Shown: one piece after another, positions 36,341 through 43,106 of the stretch
Layout: every line of letters begins with the position of its first letter
Position numbering within the stretch: position 1 is the stretch's first letter
Assembly: GCA_965198025.1 (NCBI GenBank)
Contig: OZ240237.1
Location: 682,001-746,000, forward strand
Source of the DNA: CAYWWM01 sp965198025
GTDB taxonomy: Bacteria > Acidobacteriota > Terriglobia > 2-12-FULL-54-10
Length of the DNA: 64,000 nt
Direction: 5' to 3'
Position numbers and translations under genes: made by a program
The notes under the pieces: generated by a model
What the model was told of the DNA's origin: nothing
The model's database searches: none
The model's input: only the letters and a program-made list of their open reading frames with translations

Positions 36341-36553
36341 GTGAAAAGGTTCAAAGATTTCAACGCCAGTATTGCCTGTCTGAAGGCAGTGTTGACGGGA
36401 GATAATATCAGGCCCGAACAGCGACAGAACGTTGAAGCAGCGATTGAACAGCTAAGGCGTCTCTGGAGAAAACCGGATGTCAAGAAGCACGATGTCTATC
36501 TTTGCATCCGTGAAATAACCGAGAGACTGATCAAGGCATTCATCGTGAAGTAA
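36341..36553 (+). CDS. small helical protein of the retron-like cassette
   Basis: This protein of about 70 residues begins with a GTG at 36341, chosen because AAGGAGG stands 8 bases upstream. The sequence FNASIACLKAVLTGDNIRPE then QRQNVEAAIEQLRRLWRK is predicted helical and carries no recognised motif. It is the first gene of a three-gene set (small protein, XRE, reverse transcriptase) with 52 bp to the XRE gene. Whether it is an effector, antitoxin or structural partner is unknown. Composition is less GC-rich than the core genes, suggesting transfer. Confidence 0.65.
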   Translation: MKRFKDFNASIACLKAVLTGDNIRPEQRQNVEAAIEQLRRLWRKPDVKKHDVYLCIREITERLIKAFIVK

Positions 36554-36605
36554 TTCGCTTCATTGCACTGTTCAAGAGCAACCCATATTCCTGTTAGAGA
36601 ATCCT

Positions 36606-36938
36606 ATGGATTACGGAAAAGCATTGAGAATTGCCCGAGCAATAGCCGGGCTGCAACAAAAAGAACTGGCGCAGTTAGCTGAGATTGATCCAAGTCATAT
36701 TTCCATGATGGAAATGGGAAAACGCAAGCCAAGCATTGGAACCGTGCAAAAACTCGCGAAAGCCCTTCAGATTCCCGACCATCTATTGACACTGCTTGCA
36801 GCGGAGCCAAATGACCTGGACATGAGGAACCCAGAGGAATTGCAGAGAGCAGCGCAATCGCTGGCACAGTTATTGTTTCGACATGGTGCAAGTTCAAAAG
36901 TTCGAGCCGAATTACCGTTGTTCCCCAAGAAAGCTTAA
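36606..36938 (+). CDS. XRE-family transcriptional regulator
   Basis: This 110-residue protein opens GKALRIARAIAGLQQKELAQ and LAEIDPSHISMMEMGKRKPS, a complete Cro/CI-type helix-turn-helix (about residues 5-60). A Leu-rich tail follows (DHLLTLLAAEP, LQRAAQSLAQLLF) that may dimerise or contact the reverse transcriptase. It overlaps the reverse transcriptase gene by 56 bp, so the two are coupled. Some retron types are known to carry an HTH accessory protein; here it could be a repressor, the toxin partner or a sensor. The palindrome at 36307-36322 is a candidate binding site. Confidence 0.85.
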   Translation: MDYGKALRIARAIAGLQQKELAQLAEIDPSHISMMEMGKRKPSIGTVQKLAKALQIPDHLLTLLAAEPNDLDMRNPEELQRAAQSLAQLLFRHGASSKVRAELPLFPKKA

Positions 36939-37884
36939 CCTCCACTTGCTATCTACATTGGAGCGCCTTCTTGGATTCGACCAGAACTACCTCTTTGCCC
37001 TTGCATCGAGAGCAGGCGCTTGTTATTCCCCATTTCCGAAAGGAACCAAACCAAGACCATTTCAAAAGAAGGCAAAACCATCAAAGCGCCGCATAATAGA
37101 CAATCCGTCTGAAGAATTGAAGGCAGTCCAGTCGCGGATCAACGACCGACTTCTTAAACCACTTCCGTTTCCTCCTTACATGTTCGGGGGGGTTAAAGGA
37201 AAAAGTATCTTGGATAATGTTCACGTTCACCAGAGCACAAAGGTGCTCGTGAAAATAGACATCGCATCTTTCTTCCCAAGCATCACGAACAAACATGTGT
37301 ATCGAGTTTGGCAAGACCTTTTAGGTTGTTCACCAGAAATCTCAAGTTTGCTCACTAGACTGACGACCTTCGAACGTCACCTACCCCAAGGTGCTCCAAC
37401 CAGCACACTTCTGGCAAACCTCGTCCTTCATTTAATTGATGGGCCAATCAGGTCTGAATGTGAACGATTAGGGATTCGTTACTCTACGTGGGTAGACGAT
37501 TTAGCCTTCTCTTCAGAGAATCCCCGTTCGATCATCAGTCTTGTGATAAGCACTTTACAAAGAGAAGGTTTCAGAATCTCTCGGCGGAAGCTCGAAATTA
37601 TCAGTCCGGGTGAAAGAAAAATCCTGAATGGGGTTCTTATTGGCCGCGGCCTCAGTGTTCCGCCCGATCACCTAGCAAGGGTCAGGGCAGCAGCACACAA
37701 GCTTCGTACTAGCCAAGTCCCATTGTCTGAAACCCCCCGTTATTCTCAGAGCTTACGCGGTAGCATTGCGCATATTTCCACAATCAACCCAACTAAGGCT
37801 GAAAAGCTGTACCGGAGTCTGGAAGCATCTCCATCTGAAACGTCCCGTCCGGCTGCACCCGCCCACTGCTTATTTTCGCGGTAA
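36883..37884 (+). CDS. retron-type reverse transcriptase
   Basis: This 333-residue protein covers the RT fingers and palm. Conserved blocks are KPSKRRIIDNPSEELKAVQ (RT1-2), the retron-like NVHVHQ (about residues 112-117, like NAxxH), VKIDIASFFPSI with the first catalytic Asp (126), LPQGAPTSTLLANLVLH (RT4) and YSTWVDDLAFSS (RT5). The last holds the two catalytic Asp (205, 206), but Trp replaces the usual Tyr or Phe of [YF]xDD. REGFRISRRKLEI and LNGVLIGRGLSVP follow, the latter at the place of the retron VTG motif. There is no maturase or endonuclease domain, so it is not a group II intron protein. The start overlaps the XRE gene. Confidence 0.88.
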   Translation: MVQVQKFEPNYRCSPRKLNLHLLSTLERLLGFDQNYLFALASRAGACYSPFPKGTKPRPFQKKAKPSKRRIIDNPSEELKAVQSRINDRLLKPLPFPPYMFGGVKGKSILDNVHVHQSTKVLVKIDIASFFPSITNKHVYRVWQDLLGCSPEISSLLTRLTTFERHLPQGAPTSTLLANLVLHLIDGPIRSECERLGIRYSTWVDDLAFSSENPRSIISLVISTLQREGFRISRRKLEIISPGERKILNGVLIGRGLSVPPDHLARVRAAAHKLRTSQVPLSETPRYSQSLRGSIAHISTINPTKAEKLYRSLEASPSETSRPAAPAHCLFSR

Positions 37885-38043
37885 GTTGGAGTCCTGACAC
37901 TCGTAATCGCCAGTTTGGATTAGCGGCCATGCTTCCGAGTATGGCATGATCTGTTCGTGCATTGCCCGCAAGTGGGCATCGATGCAGTCCCCACCATTGC
38001 CTTGGAACACATGACCGCATACTGGGCATGCCTTCTTGGACAT
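37870..38043 (-). CDS. small CxxC-HxxxH zinc-finger-like protein
   Basis: From ATG 38043 this 57-residue protein reads SKKACPVCGHVFQGNGGDCI then DAHLRAMHEQIMPYSEAWPL and IQTGDYECQDS. A CPVC knuckle followed by DAHLRAMHE gives a C2H2-like zinc site. I recall small uncharacterised proteins with this CPVCGxxFxGxGxxxIDAHWRxxHE...PYxxAW pattern scattered in bacteria. It overlaps the reverse transcriptase 3' end by 15 bp, antisense. A second, altered copy lies at 32610-32843. The start lacks a good ribosome-binding site. Function unknown; DNA binding or a mobile-element accessory role is speculation. Confidence 0.6.
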   Translation of the reverse strand: MSKKACPVCGHVFQGNGGDCIDAHLRAMHEQIMPYSEAWPLIQTGDYECQDSNLPRK

Positions 38044-38134
38044 GCTTTGAATGTCGAACGCCACATCCGGTCCGGTTCAAGGTCCCTGAGCTTGAACCGG
38101 CACCACGAACCGACCCTTGGCAAACTTGGAGCCG
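37931..38134 (+). repeat. 204-bp direct repeat, copy 2
   Basis: This copy matches 32731-32933 with scattered substitutions. It carries the same hairpin CCGGTTCAAG ... CTTGAACCGG (38072-38100) upstream of the zinc-finger ORF. It starts 47 bp after the reverse transcriptase stop and ends 67 bp before metG, so it forms the right edge of the accessory block. Confidence 0.85.
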
Positions 38135-38200
38135 GATTCGCCGGGTGGTAACATCGTGGTAGCATAAACGATCCTGGGAAACAGTCCGATCCAAACGAAC

Positions 38201-40219
38201 ATGTCGAAATTCTTTCTGACCACGCCGCTTTACTACGTCAACGCCGCGCCGCACCTCGGCCATGCCTACAGCACCATCGTCGCCGACACCATTCGCCGCT
38301 ACAAGAAGATGCGCGGCTACGACGCTTTCCTGCTCACTGGCACCGACGAGCACGGCCAGAACATCGAGCGCGCCGCCGCCGCGGCGGGCATGCCGCCGCA
38401 GCAATATGCCGACGCCGTCGCCGCCCTGTTTCGCAATGCCTGGCGGCCTCTCGGAATCGAGTTCGACAGCTTTATTCGCACCACCGACGAGTCCCACGCC
38501 CGCGGCGTCCTGGCCCTCTGGGCCCGTATCACCGACGCCAAGGCGCCCGACGGCCGGCCGGCCGTCTATCGCGGCAAGTACGGCGGCTGGTACTGCCAGC
38601 GTTGCGAGGTCTTCAAGGACGACACCGAGCTCCGCCAGCCCGGCAACGTCTGTCTCGATCACGAGCAGCCCTGCGAGTGGACCGAAGAAGAGAACCTCTT
38701 CTTCCGCCTGTCCGCCTACCAGGATACCCTCCTCGCGCTGTACGAGAACGACCCCGGCTTCATCCGCCCCGAAACCCGCCGCAATGAAGTCGTCGCCTTC
38801 GTTCGCGGCGGCCTGCGTGACCTTTCGATCAGCCGCACCTCCATCCAATGGGGCATTCCCGTTCCCAAGACGCCGGAGGAAACGGCCGATCATGTCTTCT
38901 ATGTCTGGCTCGACGCCCTCACCGGTTACCTGAGCGGGTCCGGCTTCGGGCAGCCCGATGCGGCCAAGCCCGGCTTTGACCAGCTCTGGCCGGCCGACCT
39001 GCAGTTGGTGGGCAAGGAAATCCTGCGCTTTCACGCCGTCTATTGGCCCGCCTTCCTCCTGGCCGCCGGATTGCCGCTCCCGCGCTCCATATTCGCGCAC
39101 GGCTGGCTCTTGTTTGAAGAAAGCAAAATGAGCAAGTCGAAAGGCAACATCATCCAGGCCGGTCCCATTCGCGACGTGCTCGGAGCCGACCCGCTGCGCT
39201 ATTTCCTGCTGCGCGAGATTCCCTTCGGCCAGGACGGTAATTTTTCGCTCGACGCCCTCGTCACCCGCTACAACAGTGACCTGGCCAACGATCTCGGCAA
39301 CCTCGCCAGCCGCGTCCTGACCATGATCACGCGCTACTTCAACCAGGAAATTCCGTACCCCTCCGTGCAGGCCCGGCGCAGCGGGCAGGACCGCAGGATT
39401 CTTGAGATTGCCGAAAAAGCCTCCGCCCGCTACGTCGAGTGTTTCGACCGCCTTGAATTCAACGTCGGCCTCGATGCCGTCTGGGAATTGGTCAGCGCCG
39501 TCAACAAGTACTTGGTCGAGACCGAACCCTGGGCCCTCGCCGAGCGTGATACCCAGGACGACCGCTCGAAGCTCGCCACCGTTCTCTACACTGCGGCCGA
39601 GGCGCTGCGCGTTGCAACGGGCCTGCTCGCGCCGGTCATGCCCGACGCCGCGGGAAAGATCTGGCGCCAGCTGGGTATCCCCTCCGATCTCTCCGCGCTT
39701 TCCTTGGACGAATTGAAGAAATCTCCGCTCCAAACCGGAGACAAGATCGGAAAAGTCGAGCCGGTCTTCCCGCGCCTGCGGAAGAAGGAAACCCTGAACA
39801 ATCTCCTGCAGGCCCAGGAAGCCGCTCCCAAGGGACTCCCTGCCAAGCCCGCCGCGGGCGCATCGGACGTGAGCCCTCCCGTCTCCGACGAGCGGATCAA
39901 GATTGACGACTTTCTGAAAGTCGATATGCGCGTCGGAGAAATTCTCGTAGCGGAGCGCATCAAAGGCGCCACCAAATTGCTGCGCCTCGAAGTGGACATC
40001 GGGACCGAGGTTCGTCAGGTCGTCGCCGGAATGGCCGAGACGTATTCTCCGGAAGCGCTGGTCGGAAGAAAAGTGGTCATCGTCGCCAACCTCGAGCCGC
40101 GCAAGCTTCGCGGCTTTGAGTCCCAGGGTATGCTGGTTGCCGCCTCGGTCGGCAAGGAGGACCGTCCCGTCCTGGTCACCTTCGTCGAGGATGTCCCCAA
40201 CGGAGCCCGCCTGCGCTAA
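38201..40219 (+). CDS. metG: methionine--tRNA ligase
   Basis: This 672-residue class I synthetase charges tRNA-Met. YYVNAAPHLGHAYSTIVADT carries the HLGH (HIGH) signature, and EESKMSKSKGNII the KMSKS loop. The connective peptide has a Cys/His zinc knuckle (YCQRCEVF, then CLDHEQPCEW). After the anticodon-binding helices, a C-terminal EMAP/Trbp-type tRNA-binding domain (FLKVDMRVGEILVAERIKGA, then LEPRKLRGFESQGMLVAA) is fused, as in bacterial dimeric enzymes. The stop codon overlaps the next ATG by one base (TAATG), coupling it to tatD. The enzyme looks complete. Confidence 0.97.
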   Translation: MSKFFLTTPLYYVNAAPHLGHAYSTIVADTIRRYKKMRGYDAFLLTGTDEHGQNIERAAAAAGMPPQQYADAVAALFRNAWRPLGIEFDSFIRTTDESHARGVLALWARITDAKAPDGRPAVYRGKYGGWYCQRCEVFKDDTELRQPGNVCLDHEQPCEWTEEENLFFRLSAYQDTLLALYENDPGFIRPETRRNEVVAFVRGGLRDLSISRTSIQWGIPVPKTPEETADHVFYVWLDALTGYLSGSGFGQPDAAKPGFDQLWPADLQLVGKEILRFHAVYWPAFLLAAGLPLPRSIFAHGWLLFEESKMSKSKGNIIQAGPIRDVLGADPLRYFLLREIPFGQDGNFSLDALVTRYNSDLANDLGNLASRVLTMITRYFNQEIPYPSVQARRSGQDRRILEIAEKASARYVECFDRLEFNVGLDAVWELVSAVNKYLVETEPWALAERDTQDDRSKLATVLYTAAEALRVATGLLAPVMPDAAGKIWRQLGIPSDLSALSLDELKKSPLQTGDKIGKVEPVFPRLRKKETLNNLLQAQEAAPKGLPAKPAAGASDVSPPVSDERIKIDDFLKVDMRVGEILVAERIKGATKLLRLEVDIGTEVRQVVAGMAETYSPEALVGRKVVIVANLEPRKLRGFESQGMLVAASVGKEDRPVLVTFVEDVPNGARLR

Positions 40220-41145
40220 TGGCTCAAGACGCTGCGAATTCAGCCTCCGCAACCCCTGGAACCAAGGTAGACGTGCGAAAAGTGAATCACGAAAGAACCG
40301 AAACAACCGAAACAACCGAAGATACCGAATTTGCCCCTCTTGCCGATTCGCACACGCATCTGGAATTTCCGCAGTTTGATGAGGACCGCGAGCAAGTGTT
40401 TGAAAGAGCATGGGTTAGCGGTGTCCGTCACCTCGTGGCCATCGGCAGCGGCACAGGCCCCCACCGCCTCCGGGCCGGTTTGGAAATGGCCGAGGGCCGC
40501 GACTGGGTTTACCCCACCATCGGCATTCACCCGCACGAAGCCCGCCTCGCGACCGACTCGCATTTCCTTGAATTAGAACAACTTGCGAAAGATCAACGCG
40601 TCATCGCAGTCGGCGAGATCGGGCTCGACTACCACTACGATCATTCTCCCCGCGAAGTCCAACAGACCGTGTTCCGACGCCAACTGGATCTGGCGGCAGC
40701 GAACCGCCTGCCCGTCGTGATCCACTGCCGCGAGGCCTGGCCGGATTGCCTCCGCATTCTCCAAGAGCACTGGAAATCCACTGGGCTGGGCGGCATCTTC
40801 CATTGCTTTAGCGGATCGTTCGAGGATGCTCAACGGGGAATAGATGCCGGATTCTACATTTCGTTTGCGGGCACTCTGACGTTTCCGAAGACCGCCAGCT
40901 TACGGGATGTAGCCGCACGCATTCCGTCGGACCGGCTCCTGATTGAAACGGATTGCCCGTTTCTGGCGCCTGTGCCGAAGCGTGGGAAGCGCAACGAACC
41001 TTCGTTTGTCCAATTTGTCGCCGAGCAGCTGGCTCATGTCCGGGGGGTTTCGCGGGTGGAAGCCGCCGTCCAAACCACCCGCAACTTCTGGGACTTCTTG
41101 GGCGGAGTACGCAGGAACCGAACACCAACCGAGAGAGGCTCATGA
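40219..41145 (+). CDS. TatD-family metal-dependent hydrolase
   Basis: This 308-residue TIM-barrel hydrolase shows ADSHTHLEFPQFD (metal HxH), EIGLDYHYDHSP (Glu), VIHCREAWPDCL (His), IFHCFSGSFEDA (His) and LIETDCPFLAP (Asp), all TatD metal ligands. TatD enzymes are DNases, some with deaminoacylase activity. The N-terminus is odd: about 40 residues before the usual start contain a tandem TETTETTEDTE, encoded by ACCGAAACAACCGAAACAACC, a repeat that looks inserted. Possible internal GTG starts at 40273 and 40282 do not avoid it. Overlap with metG by one base suggests coupled translation. Confidence 0.9.
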   Translation: MAQDAANSASATPGTKVDVRKVNHERTETTETTEDTEFAPLADSHTHLEFPQFDEDREQVFERAWVSGVRHLVAIGSGTGPHRLRAGLEMAEGRDWVYPTIGIHPHEARLATDSHFLELEQLAKDQRVIAVGEIGLDYHYDHSPREVQQTVFRRQLDLAAANRLPVVIHCREAWPDCLRILQEHWKSTGLGGIFHCFSGSFEDAQRGIDAGFYISFAGTLTFPKTASLRDVAARIPSDRLLIETDCPFLAPVPKRGKRNEPSFVQFVAEQLAHVRGVSRVEAAVQTTRNFWDFLGGVRRNRTPTERGS

Positions 41146-41214
41146 AACAAGACTTGTGATTTTCCGCCGGAGCGGATACAGTAGCATCTCTTCAATTCCG
41201 GCGAGCGAGCAGCC

Positions 41215-42216
41215 ATGAGAAGCGCGCACCCCACTCCCATCCTTGCCTGGCAGGAAGTCCTTGAGTCCATTCGTCCGGAATTGGACAGCGTCGAGCAGCG
41301 CTTCCGGTCGGAGCTGGTTTCCAGTGTCCCGGCGGTTACGGCCATCGGAGAGTATCTCCAGGTAAGCGGCGGAAAGCGCCTGCGCCCAGCTCTCCTGTTG
41401 CTGGCTGCCAAGATGTTCGGCAGAACCCAGCCCTCGGCCATCAGCCTCGGCGCGGTCGTGGAGATGATCCACACGGCCACGCTCGTCCACGATGATGTGA
41501 TTGATGCAGCCGACCGCCGCCGCGGCCGTCCTTCTACGAACTCACGCTGGGGGAATCACACCAGCGTTCTGGCTGGGGACTGGCTCTATATGCAGGCGTT
41601 CCGTATTGCTGTGCAGGAGCGCAATTTCCACGTCCTTGATATTCTGATCGAGTTGACGCAGCAGATGGTCGAGGGTGAGCTGATCCAATGGAAGATGATC
41701 GGGCGGCTGGACCTGTCCGTCGAAGAGCATCTGGACCTGGTCCATCGGAAGACCGCCTGCCTGTTTGGGGCCTGCACGCGTCTCGGAGCCGTGCTGGCCG
41801 GCCAGGATCAGGCGACGGAAGAACAGCTGGTCGAGTATGGGATAAACCTGGGAATGGCTTTTCAGTTGGTGGATGATCTACTCGATTTTACGGCCAGCGA
41901 GGAAGTTCTCGGGAAGCCTGTGGGCAGCGATCTCCGGGAAGGGAAGGTGACGCTGCCGCTCATCTATCTGCTCGACCGTTGCACGCCGCAGGAGTACGAC
42001 AAGCTGGCGCGAGTCATGGAGGAACGAGCCTTTCAAACCGTTCCCTGGGAGGAACTGCTCGATCTGCTCCGCCGATATGACACTCCTGCACGCGTGAAGG
42101 ACCTAGCCAACCAGTATGCCCACAGGGCCAGAATGTGCCTGGAAAGCGCCCGCGACTCCCAGTACAAACGTGCCCTCGAGGCTCTCCCTGATTTTGTCGT
42201 GAACCGGGAGAATTAG
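41215..42216 (+). CDS. polyprenyl diphosphate synthase
   Basis: This 333-residue trans-prenyltransferase shows the GGKRLRPALLLLAA substrate loop, the first Asp-rich motif LVHDDVIDAADRRRGRPS (DDxxD) and the second FQLVDDLLDFTASEE (DDxxD). GKPVGSDLREGKVTLPLIYL is the typical C-terminal block. It elongates isoprenoid chains from isopentenyl diphosphate, most likely the side chain of menaquinone or ubiquinone (IspB/HepT type). Product length cannot be deduced with certainty. The gene is intact and followed 28 bp later by a CYTH gene. Confidence 0.92.
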   Translation: MRSAHPTPILAWQEVLESIRPELDSVEQRFRSELVSSVPAVTAIGEYLQVSGGKRLRPALLLLAAKMFGRTQPSAISLGAVVEMIHTATLVHDDVIDAADRRRGRPSTNSRWGNHTSVLAGDWLYMQAFRIAVQERNFHVLDILIELTQQMVEGELIQWKMIGRLDLSVEEHLDLVHRKTACLFGACTRLGAVLAGQDQATEEQLVEYGINLGMAFQLVDDLLDFTASEEVLGKPVGSDLREGKVTLPLIYLLDRCTPQEYDKLARVMEERAFQTVPWEELLDLLRRYDTPARVKDLANQYAHRARMCLESARDSQYKRALEALPDFVVNREN

Positions 42217-42243
42217 CCCCCGGGCCTTTACGCCAAGCCAGAA

Positions 42244-42867
42244 ATGCGAGATCGGGAAACGGAAGTCAAGATTCGCATCGCTGATGTGGCCGCCACGCGC
42301 AGGAAACTGCGGACCTTGGGTTTCCGTCCCATTCACCGCCGTTCTCTCGAAGACAACATTCTCTACGACACGCCCAACCGGGCCCTCCGCCGCGTCCGCG
42401 CCATTCTGCGATTGCGGCAATATGGCTTGCGTTGGGTGCTCACTTACAAGGGCACTCCGGACCCGGACCAAACCTACAAGTCGCGCGTCGAACTTGAGAC
42501 GAAAGTCGAGGAGCCGCGTGCCCTGCGCGCCATTTTCGATGTCATTGGATTGCGACCCGTCTTTCGATATCAAAAGTACCGTGTGCAGTATGTCCGGCGG
42601 ACTCCGGGACAACGTGGAAAGCGGGGAGGGGAAGTCTCGCTGGACGAAACGCCAGTCGGGGACTTCCTGGAACTCGAGGGCAGCCGGTCCTGGATCGACC
42701 GCGTGGCACGCCAGCTTGGGTTTTCGCGCCGCGACTACCTTACAGCCTCCTACGGCGCGCTCTATCTCGAAGAGTGCCGGAGGCGGCGTGAATCTCCCGG
42801 AGATATGTTATTCCCCTCGCTTCGTTCCGTGTCGCTCCGCCCGCAGCGAGGTACCCGAAAAAAGTAA
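42244..42867 (+). CDS. CYTH-domain (class IV adenylate cyclase/thiamine triphosphatase-like) protein
   Basis: This 207-residue protein begins ETEVKIRIADVAATRRKLRT, with the ExExK signature of CYTH tunnel enzymes, then DNILYDTPNRALRRVRAILR (YFDT-like), LRWVLTYKGTPDPDQTYKSR, and GEVSLDETPVGDFLELEGSR (charged strands lining the tunnel). Members act on triphosphates (tripolyphosphatase, thiamine triphosphatase) or make cAMP. The last 30 residues are basic and low in complexity. It is probably co-transcribed with the prenyl synthase. The following terminator-bearing leader separates it from the transporter pair. Confidence 0.88.
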   Translation: MRDRETEVKIRIADVAATRRKLRTLGFRPIHRRSLEDNILYDTPNRALRRVRAILRLRQYGLRWVLTYKGTPDPDQTYKSRVELETKVEEPRALRAIFDVIGLRPVFRYQKYRVQYVRRTPGQRGKRGGEVSLDETPVGDFLELEGSRSWIDRVARQLGFSRRDYLTASYGALYLEECRRRRESPGDMLFPSLRSVSLRPQRGTRKK

Positions 42868-42883
42868 CGTTTGGGGAAACTCC

Positions 42884-42913
42884 TTGACATCCGGGCGAAA
42901 AAGGCCGTATCAA
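42884..42913 (+). promoter_or_regulatory. promoter for the transporter pair
   Basis: TTGACA (42884-42889) and TATCAA (42908-42913) are separated by 18 bases, 17 bp after the CYTH stop. Transcription would start near 42920. The message would begin with a leader of about 185 bases that contains the terminator at 42997-43026. Confidence 0.6.
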
Positions 42914-42996
42914 AGCTGAGGGGCTGTAGATGTAGAGACCAGCGCAGCGAACGAGTTTTTGGGACGGGCGTTTCCCCCCCGCAGCGCAAAACGCCT

Positions 42997-43026
42997 CCCG
43001 TGGCCCATTGCCACGGGATTTTTTTT
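42997..43026 (+). terminator. intrinsic terminator inside the transporter leader
   Basis: CCCGTGGC-CCATT-GCCACGGG is a perfect 8-bp stem followed by ATTTTTTTT. It lies between a good promoter and the ATG, so it is probably a transcription attenuator. Upstream GGCGTTT ... AAACGCC (about 42967-42995) is a second stem whose 3' arm stops just before the terminator, and GCTG/CAGC segments precede it. A second hairpin GGAGGC-ATTCCCA-GCCTCC (43077-43095) sits just before the ribosome-binding site. Confidence 0.75.
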
Positions 43027-43106
43027 GGACCTACCAAGCCTGCTCTTGCGAGGCACGAGACGGCTGCAAAACCGTTGGAGGCATTCCCAGCCTCCGGGGG
43101 AATGTC

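Noticed and set aside
37793..40411. 872-codon open frame on the minus strand opposite metG
   Set aside because: metG is complete with HIGH, KMSKS and zinc motifs. The opposite frame is the usual GC-rich shadow with no recognisable domain.
42920..43106. M-box or yybP-ykoY riboswitch
   Set aside because: Remembered consensus features of these classes are not evident, so I keep it as an unclassified leader with an attenuator.
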